DNA from: Sphaerolaimus hirsutus
Lineage: Eukaryota; Nematoda; Chromadorea; Monhysterida; Sphaerolaimidae
Assembly (NCBI GenBank): GCA_964036195.1
Contig: OZ038460.1
Coordinates: 13,581,504 to 13,645,503 of the forward strand
DNA length: 64,000 bases
Direction of reading: 5' to 3'
Shown: piece after piece, positions 11,601 through 21,135 of the stretch
Position numbering within the stretch: the first letter of the stretch is position 1
Layout: every line of letters begins with the position of its first letter
Notes under the pieces: generated by a model
What the model saw: the letters and a program-made list of their open reading frames with translations, nothing else
The model's database searches: none
What the model was told of the DNA's origin: nothing
Position numbers and translations under genes: made by a program

Positions 11601-13020
11601 CAAGTGAAAAAGTTTTTGAATAGGTTGACATTTTCAATTCCAAAATTCCGACGCATGCGAAACATCGGCAGCGGCACGTTTCCCAGTACGGTAAATCATG
11701 ATTTCCTTAATAAAATACCATCTTTTCTAAGTCAGAATTCATCCTTCACATTTTTTGTTACTTGCGGAATTGTGCTCAGTATCATCATTTTTCGAGTTAC
11801 TGGGACGTTGCATTGCGAGCGGCGCATAACGCCACCACTGAGTGGACGCGGGGCAAAGGTCCCCCACGCCCACACCTACGAATCTACTCCGTTTTGCACA
11901 AATACTGTTATCCATCAACATCAGACTTTGTGGACTTGAATGAGTGGGAATATTTACGTGTATACTCGGCGTACATGATACTCTGCCCTCGCAGTGATTT
12001 ATGTCTCGTGCTGGAAGCGTGCCAATGATTATTAAATCATGCGATTTCCGTAAAAAGCTTTAAAAAATTCATCGATGTGAATATTTTTATGAATAACATT
12101 ATAACAACAATCAATTTTATCATCTTTTTATGAAACTCGCACGCGTTAACCATCGTTGGCACACATCCAGCGGGAACCACGCGTGCAAGGTGTAAAGTAA
12201 CCGGAGTATACCTTAATTCCTCGAAATGCCCCCAGCTGGTCTATTTTTTCGCCACAAATTTTGAGGGGGGGGGGTAATTGGAGGATGGGGCTTATTCAAG
12301 GGGGGTATTGTTATTTAGTCAGAAAATTTCATGAAGGAGCATAATAAAGAATAGGCGAAAACACATCCAAAACTGAGAATAAATGAGACCAAACAAAATA
12401 TATTTGGATACACAAACCAGTATTATGTGTTGCTGCGATGCAATTTGGAAGCAATTCGATTCATTTTGTACATTGCATAAAAGAGACGGGCTATATTTTG
12501 AGGAGGTTTTTTACTCTGGTCGCTGAGACCGAGGGGGGTCAATTCAAGGGGGTGTTTTTGGGGGAAATACGGTATATATTGATATATGTATTGCTAGTGA
12601 ATATTGGTTCACCGTAGTTCGTTGAGTCCGTCACTTGCTCGCTGGTACTGGTGGACGCGCCTACATTGGCTTTCTTTTTGCTGGCGCTGTTTTGGTGTCG
12701 CGGCTGGGCTCCATTGGCGTGGCTTGGGATTGGCAACTGTCCGTCTGCCAACGTGGCCACCAGGGGGCAGTCCCAGACCCCGTAAAGTTGAATGTCAAAT
12801 GTCATGTGAAATGTCAATGAAAGCTAAAATATACAAGATTTTATTACTGAACTTGCATGACCTTTTATGACTGAAATTGGGGGGGGGTAAATACATTGTC
12901 ATGACAATTGATACTTTGCATGACATTTTACATGACATTTGACATATTACACTTGGCAGGGTCTGGGATTGGCACCAGTGCACACAGCGACAACTTCTGG
13001 AGCAAACTCGTCATCCGCAT
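5668..13020 (-). CDS. Gene X: single-pass membrane protein with 10-residue tandem repeats, broken by transposons
   Basis: Not recognised. Minus-strand exons, all in compatible phase: 13020-12976 (signal-peptide start MRMTSLLQKLSLCAL), 12736-12635 (Ser/Thr/Lys-rich), 11484-11377 (Gln/Asn-rich), a repeat exon ending at 7424 with donor CAA|GTAAGA, 6160-5933, and 5754-5668 (stop TAG). The repeat exon codes about 14 copies of GPSSEDGGKP, then an acidic Asn/Thr stretch. The next exon codes WLDMFWSDNQKWGLLL and a hydrophobic segment followed by Cys and basic residues. The tail is acidic and ends GEAVHAV. The layout is that of a type I membrane protein with a mucin-like outer part. Two hAT-like elements (7802-10256, 10424-11051) split the repeat exon; each element plus its duplicated target is a multiple of three, but stops inside them would end translation unless they are spliced out. 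The 5' edge of the repeat exon, and exons 1-3, are the least certain. Confidence 0.6.
5755..5932 (-). mobile_element. Foldback MITE that is exactly an intron of gene X (introner-like)
   Basis: A 178-bp palindromic element of the family with GGTGCCAGTCCCAG / CAGGGTCTGGGAC ends, flanked by the 5-bp direct repeat CCAGG (5936-5932 and 5758-5754 on the minus strand). The donor is CCAG|GTGCC, its T coming from the element. The acceptor is GGCACCAG|G, its AG coming from the target duplication. Removing it leaves one CCAGG and joins codons GAC CAG | GAC GGC in frame. Relatives lie at 10590-10697, 12765-12974, 29552-29710, 37410-37520, 42775-42950, 52640-52770 and 55275-55545. Confidence 0.7.
6702..7099. 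mobile_element. CCGTATTT foldback element, TA-flanked
   Basis: Ends CCGTATTTACTCGAATAA and TTATTCGACTAAATACGG, flanked by TA on both sides (6700-6701 and 7100-7101). The body is G/C-run rich with AATTATT blocks and has no ORF of note. TA duplication with inverted ends suggests a Tc1/mariner-type non-autonomous element. It lies in an intron of gene X. A second, partial copy ends at about 7386. Confidence 0.7.
7536..7801 (-). repeat. 30-bp coding minisatellite, distal block
   Basis: About 8 units of CACTGCTGGGACCTGGTTTT plus CCGCCATCTT (plus strand). Read on the minus strand in the frame of gene X, each unit codes GPSSEDGGKP; a GCA variant gives SAD in place of SED in several units. The unit length is a multiple of three, so the frame is kept. 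Confidence 0.9.
7802..10256. mobile_element. hAT-like element inside the coding minisatellite
   Basis: Starts TAGGGTTGGGAA and ends CCCCAACCCTA, with perfect 8-bp target duplications CTGCTGGG at 7794-7801 and 10257-10264. Both terminal regions are made of GGTTC-type short repeats (CGGTTCCGGTTCTCGGTT). No transposase frame was found, so it is non-autonomous. A TA-flanked long hairpin (8407-9825) is nested in it. A close relative with the same ends is at 61906-63752. Confidence 0.88.
8407..9825. mobile_element. Long-hairpin element with AACACCTTCCCGG ends
   Basis: Inverted ends AACACCTTCCCGGTCACGTC / GACCTGACCGGGAAGGTGTT, flanked by TA. The arms run inward for several hundred bases and meet near 8960-8990. 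A second full copy lies at 40241-41216 and a truncated one starts at 56578. No protein is encoded. Confidence 0.8.
10257..10423 (-). repeat. 30-bp coding minisatellite, proximal block
   Basis: About 5.5 units of the same array as at 7536-7801, separated from it only by the hAT-like element. On the minus strand it codes GPSSEDGGKP units and one SEEGG variant. Confidence 0.88.
10424..11051. mobile_element. hAT-like element with CAGGGGTCTC-type ends in the repeat exon
   Basis: Starts CATGGGTCTCC and ends GGAGACCCCCG. The flanking 8 bases are CCTGGTTT (10416-10423) and CCTGGTTC (11052-11059), 7 of 8 identical. A clean copy of the family with a perfect duplication is at 39736-40060. It carries CTATCTATCCCGG blocks and a piece of the GTCAAATGTCATG palindrome (about 10590-10697). 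Confidence 0.7.
11503..11776. repeat. K-family foldback (TTCCGCAAGTGG type)
   Basis: Left end GCGCCAATTCCGCAATCC after CCAGG (11498-11502); right end ACTTGCGGAATTG near 11763-11775. The inner arms are GTGAAAAG / CTTTTCAC type and degenerate. It lies just upstream (transcription sense) of the third exon of gene X. Confidence 0.45.
11962..12212 (-). repeat. Inverted copy of the 5158-5412 repeat
   Basis: Reverse complement of 5158-5412. It runs from ACTCGGCGTACATGATACTC to GGTGTAAAGTAACCGGAGTA, with an AT-rich centre in both copies. Confidence 0.6.
12213..12575. mobile_element. CCGTATTT foldback element, left end degenerate
   Basis: The right end GGGGGAAATACGG followed by TA matches the family. 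The left end (TTAATTCCTCGAAATGCCCC) has decayed. It lies in an intron of gene X. Confidence 0.5.
12765..12974. mobile_element. Foldback MITE in the signal-peptide region of gene X
   Basis: Same family as the 5755-5932 intron: GGGCAGTCCCAGACCC at the left, GGGTCTGGGATTGGCA at the right, with CCAGG/CCAGT at the edges. On the coding (minus) strand the target reads CTGG, so a GT donor (CTG|GTGCC) exists but no AG is formed at the far edge. The first usable AG is 24 bases further on, at GGACAG|TTG (12737). Without the element the signal-peptide codons run on in frame across the site. Confidence 0.55.
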
Positions 13021-14261
13021 TTTAATTCTGCTGCTGATTTTCAACACTGCAGCTTATGTATGACTTTGGTTCATGTGCCATGATATGCACTTGCACATTT
13101 ATGTTTGAGATAAGTGGGAGTTATTACCGCCCATCTATGGCTGCATTGATGGTCTCGAAAAACGCACCTTGCTTCATTCTGCGATCTCACAGAACCCCCC
13201 CCCCCCCCCCCCCCCGCCTGCTTGCAGCAATTACGTAAAACCAGGTAGAATCAGATTGAGAGAAAAAATTGGCCCCATCTTTTCACTTTAAATTGCTAAG
13301 TGACTATTACCTAGAATATCAGACTGCAGTGTAACGGTGGCAAACAAAAATTCCAATATTCCACGATGTTTTCGAATTTTTATTCCACCCAGGAAAAAAA
13401 CACTTGAAAATTCGATGTTTGCAGAAAAAAAAAGATAGGAAAATTCGATAACTATTTTCTAATATTTATGGTATTTTTGGATGAACACGTGTATAATGCT
13501 AGCACACAATAAAAGTTTTCAATTCCACATATGTATTGGGGTATTGGTGGTGGAAAAAAGATGAACGTGTGTCTGCAACGACAGCTTGAACCCTGTCCAA
13601 ACAATATTGGGTTTCATTGTCTAAGAAAACGAAAATTCAGAGGCATTTAAAAATCGAAAATCATTTTTAACAAAAATGAAAATTCGAAAAAAATCGAAAT
13701 TCAAAGGTTTTAAAAATATCTTAAAATTTTAAATACTTTTCTCGTGATAATTTGCCATTGTTCCTGCCGTGTTTGCATTCAATATTGACGCGAAATCATA
13801 TTCGTGAAACACTACGCAAACATACAAATTTTTATGGACCGAGGTTCTCAGTAATTGAATGTTGTCCTCCACCGTGAACAAACAAATGTTACTTAGACCT
13901 GGGATGAACTTTGTCAGAGATTTTACAAATGGGTAATTTTAATGTGATGCGCTGCCCAATCGTTATACCTGCGGCAAAATTAGGATACAATTACCAAGAT
14001 TTTTCGCTGATCGACCAAAATTATTGAATAAAATTACCAAAATAGTGGAAAATCATCCTTAACATACTTATTCAAGGTAAAACTTCGAATTTTCTACTGA
14101 TATAAAGGATTTTCAGCTTCACAGATGTAGTATTTGATTCAATCAAATACTACACAGAGAAGGATACAAATTATGTCACTCCTAAGGGGTTATTTTTCCA
14201 TAGAGTTTATTTACATCGGTCCCTTAACATGGTCTGGTCATAACTATTCAAACTCTTTTCT
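13021..14261. other. No gene seen; AT-rich flank upstream of gene X
   Basis: Contains a C-run (about 13195-13216) and AT-rich sequence with many AAATTCGAAAA-like words. I find no exon, RNA gene or well-formed element. The first 200 bases probably include the gene X promoter, but no core motif is evident. Confidence 0.4.
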
Positions 14262-14398
14262 CTAATTAGAAATTTAACATCAATTAGAAATTCAAAACCA
14301 ATTAGCTTCCAATCAGCATTTCTAAATGTGTACCCCCACTCCAGCTCAAACGATGCATATCAATTGGGTTGATTAGCATGAGCTAATTAAAAATTAGT
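14262..14398. promoter_or_regulatory. Cluster of homeodomain-type ATTAG/CTAAT cores
   Basis: TCTAATTAG, CAATTAG (twice), TGATTAG, GCTAATTA and ATTAG lie within about 140 bases, next to a GC-rich island at 14400-14660. ATTA/TAAT is the general homeodomain core. The grouping could mark an enhancer, but AT-rich DNA gives such words by chance. Confidence 0.25.
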
Positions 14399-14399
14399 C

Positions 14400-14660
14400 G
14401 AAATACAAGGCGAGGACACGTTCGGGTGCCTGTTTACGACACGGCCCACGTTGTCGCGCAGCGTGGAGTTTGATGCCAGTGGGTGGATGGCTTACGCAAC
14501 GGCGCGGCTTAGCTGCTGCGGCAGCACGTGCCGCTGGGCCGGCGGCGAAACGCCAAATGCATTGTAAATGCAAATGAAGTCGGCGCCCCGCCCCGCGCGT
14601 GACATTTGGCGTGCCGCTTAGCCGCCAGCCCCCGCGCACGCCCACGTGCTCCATCTTGAC
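14400..14660. promoter_or_regulatory. GC- and CpG-rich island, function unknown
   Basis: A sharp rise in GC against AT-rich surroundings, with CACGTG words at 14525 and 14643. A minus-strand frame is open through it, but it has an arginine/alanine-rich low-complexity composition and I do not call it a gene. Similar islands lie at about 18590-18690, 19140-19300, 20230-20440, 23100-23340 and 23395-23515. Confidence 0.3.
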
Positions 14661-15382
14661 GGGATTATATTCTGCTGTCGAGACACTTTTATGTGTTAAC
14701 TACGATATTTTTATCACCCAAATCAGCTGGTCGTGGTGCCGGTTTGCTTACTGTCCCACTATTAGTCGCCCCGTAGTGAAATAAATGTAACTAGTTGACA
14801 TTTATCAGAGTGTTTCACATTAGCTGCATGCACACAGACTCAAAATGAGCGCGGAAGTACACGGATTGAAATTTAGTACAGCCTCTCACGCTACGCATTG
14901 CTTCCTATAATTGGACGGCCTCGTAGAATCTGCTCTGCGACGATTGTACGAGTGAATGAGTATACTATTTTCCCATCGGCAGTTGCGACAAAAGTGTGTG
15001 GATCCCCAGATGGAAGCAACTCATGAAAACTATGATGCCAGAGGCTTCAATAGTGCATGGTTTCGATTCGCGTGACGCATCATGGATGCCTATCACTTTC
15101 CACCACGAGCGTAATTGCTGCAAATACAACGGCCATCCCCCATCCCGCGGTGCCGCAACGCAACTTTCTTCGCTATCATAATACGTTATCAAGAATCTTT
15201 CCCAGCTTCACTGGTTCCAGCGACTCGTTTGCCGCCGCCAACTAAGCCGTCTACTAGCGTTTTTCGCTTATTCTTTCGTTCCAAAAGGATCATTGCAACG
15301 GCTGCGATAAAATTTCATTGCGTAAAGCATCGTCTGGTTAGCTAGCGTTGGAATGGTGCCGCGGTGTCATCGTAAATATCTA
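14661..15382. other. No gene seen
   Basis: Unique-looking mixed-composition sequence. Overlapping open frames at 14965-15345 on both strands show no family resemblance and no good splice context. Confidence 0.35.
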
Positions 15383-15808
15383 CCGTATTTCCTCGAAATA
15401 CGCCCTTGAATTAACCCCCCTTCTCGAAATCCCCCTAGGTTTTTTTCGAGCTGAGGAAACACTAACCGCCCCCTCGAAATAATCACGCTGTCTGGAAAAA
15501 GAGTACATCATGTGTGCAATGTACATGATGTATTAATTGTGCAGCTATCTAAATACGTCGATATGTCTTAATATATCCTGTTCGGTCATATCTATCACCA
15601 GTTAGGGGTATATAAAAAGCTATTGTTTACTACGATCCTTCACGCAATAATCCCCCTCGAATAAGCCCCCCCCCCTCGAATACGCCCCCCTCGAATAAGC
15701 CCTCCCTCGAATACGCCCCCCTCGAATAAGCCCCCCCCCTCGAATTACCCCCTAACAACTTTCACTCTGAAAAAATAAACCCCCTGGGCGTATTTCGAGG
15801 AAATACAG
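15383..15808. mobile_element. CCGTATTT foldback element
   Basis: Ends CCGTATTTCCTCGAAATACG / CGTATTTCGAGGAAATACAG, flanked by TA on both sides (15381-15382, 15809-15810). The interior holds runs of CCCCCCTCGAATA. Confidence 0.72.
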
Positions 15809-17237
15809 TATGCAGTTTCACCAAAGAATTCATGCCACAAACTCCTTCCTCTATCTGTTTGTCATTGACATGGCGAAGCCTTTCCTACCGCTACATGGGA
15901 TACATAAAAATAAATGCAATGAGGCAGCGCCGAGCCGCAATCGAACAGACACATGTTGGTGCCTTTGTGGGCCATTGTTGTTTTTAATAGCAAATAAGAT
16001 CCGAGCGCTAGTTGATTTGTTGCCCATTACATTGGAGAAGCTGCGGCTATCGTTTTCCGTTACTGGCACTTGATGCTTGATTTGCAAGTGGCGCAGAGCT
16101 TGTAAATGTTATGTTGTTTTCTGATGTATCACTGACTGTTCGATGGCTAATACGGGTGGATTATTTAATATATTTTTATGATAATAGCGAGAGCTATTAC
16201 AAATTGTGCTAAACTTTAATCCGTGCACATACACTAATCGTATTTTCGCTGTTTATAATTTTTTCTGTATTTTATCAAACGATATTCGGCCAATACATTT
16301 TGTTTTTAATTCAAAACGTCTGGGAAAGGTGTCATTTTCTTGTAGTTTTTTTTTTGCAACTGCTCTCAAATATAAACACCTACAATAATATGTAGCTAAA
16401 CATCATCCACTTTTATTAAAAAACATTCTTTTTTTAGTAAGTGAAAAGTGTCACCGGTAAAGTTGCCATTTTCAGGCATGAGACAAATTATCATTTGACA
16501 GGAACTCCAAGGACAACTTTCAATCAACTGTGGAAGTGCACTCGGCTATATGCGCAGTGCACTGGGTGCAACTCGTGGCGCCAGTGATGTTTTGCCTTTT
16601 GATACGTTATTCATTAATCTTGTCGATGGGCGTCGCTGTCACGGATGCGCAGAGACCTTCACATCTTTTATCATAGAATACATTGTGTAGGCTATGGTGC
16701 CGCTGCCCCTTCATATTCAACGGTGAGATAAGACGACATATTAACGGTAATTTGCACTGCACTGCCCGACACAGTAGTTCAGATGATACAAATCCGCTTG
16801 AAGTAAATGCTAACACCTTGTGCCGATATTTTTGTAATCCCGATTTTATCACTGTGTCGCATAAACGCGCTCATGCCGCCGCTGCACTGCAGTGAACAAT
16901 CATTCGCTGGAGTGCAGAAACAGCTGGTGAATGTTGACCTTGCGCGTTTGCGACGACAAAATGTTCAAACGCGCGCTGGCCCGGTGCCGAGCAACTTTTG
17001 CCCGAGCCGCTTCGCAACTGTATTCCATCTAAATCTACCTAAGTCTCATAGCCGACATCAGCTGCAGCGCAAATACATAAATATGAGGCAGCGTGCAAGA
17101 CAAACTAAGCTAACTAAATCATGCGGCGAGCCGGTGCGTCGTACACAGCGGTGGAAATCAGAAACTCGATAATTCTAATTTTTAAATAAATTTTTAATTT
17201 TTTCTGTATGCTGAGTGCAGTGGGCAGGAAATAATTA
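15809..17237. other. No gene seen
   Basis: Mixed sequence with short open frames (for example 15810-16073 and 16807-17172) that resemble no family known to me. A GC-rich patch spans about 16860-17130. No element with clear ends was found. Confidence 0.35.
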
Positions 17238-17333
17238 CCGTATATCCTCTAATAAGAACCCCCTTGAATAACTCCTTTGTCAAAGACTCCGTCAAAAAAT
17301 AATACAACTGGGGTCTTATTCGAGGATATACGG
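17238..17333. mobile_element. Minimal CCGTATAT foldback element (96 bp)
   Basis: The most compact member: CCGTATATCCTCTAATAAG / CTTATTCGAGGATATACGG, flanked by TA (17236-17237, 17334-17335). It shows that the family needs little more than its inverted ends. Confidence 0.8.
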
Positions 17334-17902
17334 TAGATGGTTGTCATATAAGATTCAATACTCAAAAATCCAAAAAAAACAAGCATTTTCAAAAAATGTT
17401 TAAGCCCGAAATCAGACTCATTCAGGGTTAGACACAAAAAAATTGAATGGTCAAAATTAGAAATCAAAATTTTTATACAAAATTTCAAATGTATGTAAAA
17501 TTTCACATTACATAAAAAATTTTAAATTCTGCATGTTAAAAATTGTGAAAAATAAAATCTATTTTCATCCAATCATATTTCCCATCTTGAGTCATCCGTT
17601 AGACTGAGATTATGCCCCCCGATCGGCTTGTGCCTTCCTTCCTTGCGGTGTGCCGCTTGCATCGACTCTTTCTATATCTACCTAAAATACTTGTGCCGCT
17701 ATCTGCATGAATGACCCTGTAAAATATCGCCGCGAGTTATTGGATGAAATTCAAATTGTCATTCTCCATATTCTCTGTCAAGGACTTAGGAACCCATAAA
17801 TAAAATACCCACACGGTGTAGCACAAAGGGCCCTTGCCCACCATTCGTCATTAAGATATGTACTGTTATTAACTGTTTTTGCGTGAGCCGGCAGCACAGC
17901 AC
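17334..17902. other. No gene seen
   Basis: AT-rich in the first half (17334-17580), mixed after that. No exon or element with clear ends. Confidence 0.35.
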
Positions 17903-18365
17903 AATCGTTGCTAAAAAGTATTTACGTTTACTCGATAAATACGTATACTCGAGAACTGCGTAAATACGTATACGTTTCCCCCCGAAAATAATACCGGTTA
18001 TAATACCCCGAAAATAAAAAAAGGTACAGAAAACGTATTTTAGACAGGCCTTTATATTGGCTTTTTCAAGGCTTAAATGGAAAAAGGAGAAAAAAGCTAA
18101 AAATAGGAAAAAAATATCCAAAAAAGCTTTCAAAAATGTGCAAAAACGCATTAACTGGTGAATTTAAGGGTGAAAAGTTTGAGAATTCGTGATTTTGAGC
18201 GTAAATTTGGGCGAAATTTCTGAAAATACTTACTTTTACGTTTTATGTGAACAAAAGTAATTTACTCTAATTGACTTTACGTTTTCTGTACTCAGTAGTG
18301 AGTAAAAACAAATACTTCATGTTTACGTTTACTTTCAAACAAGTTCAGTACTTTTAACAACTCTG
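17903..18365. mobile_element. hAT-like element, CAGAGTTGTT type
   Basis: The right end AACAACTCTG and the GTATTTACGTTTACTCG-type interior match the clean copy at 20501-20698. The left end is degenerate (AATCGTTGCT). The flanking octamers CACAGCAC (17895-17902) and CACATCAC (18366-18373) differ at one base. Confidence 0.62.
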
Positions 18366-18684
18366 CACATCACAGCCGTTATTAGACTAATCATAGTATG
18401 CTCATTAAGCCATTGTGAATAGCTTCTACGCAGTTTCCTTCCGGCAACGCAATCCACGCTCAATTTGAAATCGTAGTAAATAGACAAGTGTACAATCGAA
18501 TACAGTCGGGCCGCCGTCCCAGCTGTCGGCTCGACCCGCCCAAGTGCTAAATAATAACAGCGTAAGGTTTCACGCGGCGCGGTGATGCATGCGCGAACGG
18601 CGGGGCGACGACTCGTATTGTGGCCGCGCGGCCGGTCAGATCGCCGCCGCAATATGATACGCGACGCGACCACCGCGGCACAGC

Positions 18685-18953
18685 GGCGCTACACACAGTA
18701 GTTGACATCAATTCCAGTGTCAACTCAGAGTCAACCCCATTTAGTTGACGCAACCTATTTCTTAGTAGACATTTATGCAACTGCGTACGCGTTAACCTTT
18801 TTTTGGGTAGTTAGGCCCAAATTTTCCAGTTGACACAAAAAATTGTGCAAGTTTTCAACTAAAAAGTGCCAGGGTCAACTAAAAAACCCCAGTTGACTCT
18901 GAGTTGACGCAATCGATGTCCAAAAAGTAATGTCAACTACCGTGTGTAGCGCC
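18685..18953. mobile_element. Foldback element, GGCGCTACACAC variant
   Basis: Inverted ends GGCGCTACACAC / GTGTGTAGCGCC, then TAGTTGACAT / ATGTCAACTA. The interior is built from GTCAACT words in both directions. It belongs to the same broad family as the GGGCC-ACACAC elements. Confidence 0.65.
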
Positions 18954-18984
18954 ATTGTGGTCAAGCGCACTAATATTTACACCA

Positions 18985-19125
18985 TTGGGAACCTCATAAA
19001 ACTGTTTTGAGTACATTTGAGTTTACCGGAATGACGTATTTTTAATCGCCGTACAAAGTAGTTGACAGGCTCCTCACTGTGGTAAACTCAAACGTGCTCA
19101 AAACAGATTTATGAGTTTCCCAAAT
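18985..19125. repeat. Palindrome with CAAATGTGCTCAAAACAG-type arms
   Basis: TTGGGAACCTCATAAAACTG and CAGATTTATGAGTTTCCCAA are inverted around a centre near 19050. Related copies lie at 26045-26148 and, more decayed, at about 710-830. Confidence 0.5.
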
Positions 19126-19689
19126 TACGGTTGTGTACTAGTGTGCGCGGCGGCACATTCTCCGCCCTCCGTTTACATGAGCATTATGAGGCAGATGCTA
19201 TTGCCGCCGCGGCAACGACAGCTCCCCGCTGTTTGAGCACGAGTACGTGCCTCGCCGCCGCCGGAAGCATTCCATGCATGGATCTCCGACGCATGTCCCA
19301 TTGTGCGGCCGAGTGAAATGTGAAAATACCTGTAGGTACTCTCGGATGCGCTGTGGTCTTTTTTGCGGCAAAAAGTTGGTGTTTTGCCCTGGTTGGACGT
19401 TGAGTTCCTCTTTCATGAATAAATAGTACACAACATCCGTATTGCGATATAAACAGTGGAATGCAGCCCGCGCGCGTTGGCTCCCATGTGTTGTGTTTGT
19501 GTGTCCGCAACATATTTACGGAAAACAGTTATCTCATGCTTGCAGACTAGCCTAACTTCATTGCTCCATGTGAAACGACCCGTTTGTAGCTAATGCGTTT
19601 CAGAAAATTAGCTTCATGCGTAAAAATACTACCCAGGGAGGACAGAATGTATCAATGGTGTAGAAAATGGTGTGGCATAGATATATATA
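19126..19689. other. No gene seen; GC-rich island at 19140-19300
   Basis: Open frames on both strands (19131-19316 plus, 19184-19513 minus) follow the GC-rich patch and have low-complexity composition. No exon is called. Confidence 0.3.
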
Positions 19690-20081
19690 CCGTATTTCCT
19701 CGAAATAAATACCCCCAGGGGGTTTATTTTTTCAGAGTGGAAATTTTGAGGGGGGTATTTCGAGGGGGGGGGTTATTATTTCGTCAGAAATTTCGTAGAA
19801 TTCATAGTAAGGAGCACGCTTTTACATACCTAAAACCTGTAATAAACGTACTTAAATAGGACAAATTGGGACATACAACGTACATTGCTCTACAAACTAG
19901 TGTATATGTGTAGCTGCGATGCAAACTGGCAGCAAAAAAATACATAATGTACATTCCATACACGATGTACATCATTCCAGAGGGGAGTTTTTCGAGGGGG
20001 GTTATTTTTTCTCCAGCTCGAAAACACCTGGGGGTATTTCGAGTGGGGTAATTCAAGGGGAGTTAATTCGAGGGAATACGG
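19690..20081. mobile_element. CCGTATTT foldback element
   Basis: Ends CCGTATTTCCTCGAAATA / TTAATTCGAGGGAATACGG. TA precedes the left end; the right flank reads TC, so one copy of the TA has decayed. Confidence 0.68.
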
Positions 20082-20500
20082 TCAAGTTAGAAATATTCGG
20101 TAATTATTTGAAACGTGTTACTGAATGTTAATGCGCGGGGCGGCATCACAGAATGCTTTTTAAAATGCCATTTGGATTGTAAAAAATAATTTCTATCAAT
20201 CCTCGCGGCTTTTGCAGAGCCATTAGCATTCAGGTAGTCGAACAGCTCCGCGGTGAGCAGAACCGGCCGCGAGTCGCTGTTCGCAGTGCGCTGCGCGCTG
20301 AAGCCGCATCGCTGCCGCGTGGCATTTCATTTTGCATGCATGGCGCTAATGACAACAGCTCTCGGACAGCCCGCCCGCTCACTTAGCAGTCAATTCGCTT
20401 TATTTTTCCACTCATCGCCGATGCTCATGGCCGGCCGTTCATTTTCGAAGCATTTTTTCATTCCTCCTTAGTCTGGCTGAGCGCTCGAGCGGATTTTATC

Positions 20501-20698
20501 CATAGTTGTTGAAAGGTATTTACGTTTACTCGAGCAATACGTATACTCGAGTACTGAGTAAATACGTTTACGTTTCCTCATCTTTTACGCAGTGTAAAAC
20601 TAAAAAAAATTACTTGAAGTTTTCTGTACTCAGCCGTGAGTAAAATAAAAATACTTTACGTTTACTTAGAGAAAAGTTGAGTACTTTTAACAACTCTG
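20501..20698. mobile_element. hAT-like element, CAGAGTTGTT type (198 bp)
   Basis: Ends CATAGTTGTTGAAAG / CTTTTAACAACTCTG with perfect 8-bp target duplications ATTTTATC at 20493-20500 and 20699-20706. The interior consists of TACGTTTACTCGAG-type words. Too short to code. Confidence 0.85.
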
Positions 20699-20787
20699 AT
20701 TTTATCATACGCTGCGATCGTTCTGAGTTATAATCAAGCGATGAACCGGAAGAAAATCGATCAAGCACGAGCATCAAGTTAAAAAGG

Positions 20788-21135
20788 TTGGAGACAAATG
20801 TTCGGGACGGAGCGCCTTTTTTTAGGTCATTACTTATTGATGAGAAAGCTCTATTTTATGTAAGTCAGCGGGAAAGGGCATTGTGCTGTATAATGCAGCA
20901 GTGCCAAAACTTCTGTGCCAGAACACCTTCGGAGCTTTTAGTTTTCGATAAGATTGCTGAAAATCCTGAAATTGCTAGCCTGATAAAAACGCGTTTCACA
21001 AAAACAATTTTTTTAACCGAACATCTCGAATACACTCTTTATTCAACTGCTGCGCCCTTTCCCTTATTTAAAATGCTAGTGATTTCAGTTTCTGTTGTTT
21101 TTTTGCACGAGTTCTTAACATCGGTGGAAGAATGA
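20788..21135 (+). CDS. Unrecognised 115-residue open frame
   Basis: A frame of ordinary amino-acid composition starting METNVRDGAPFF and ending HEFLTSVEE, unlike the low-complexity frames around it. No domain, signal peptide or flanking splice site that I can support. It could be a worn piece of a transposon gene, an exon of an unrecognised gene, or chance. Confidence 0.15.
   Translation: METNVRDGAPFFRSLLIDEKALFYVSQRERALCCIMQQCQNFCARTPSELLVFDKIAENPEIASLIKTRFTKTIFLTEHLEYTLYSTAAPFPLFKMLVISVSVVFLHEFLTSVEE

Noticed and set aside
12966..13062. Plus-strand hydrophobic frame (FWSKLVIRILILLLIFNTAAY) followed by a donor-like GTATGA
   Set aside because: It is the complement of the gene X signal-peptide codons. 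No plus-strand exon joins it, while the minus strand gives a consistent six-exon gene.
14394..14654. Minus-strand 86-residue frame in the GC-rich island
   Set aside because: Arginine/alanine-rich composition, as expected of GC-rich non-coding DNA; no splice context or family.
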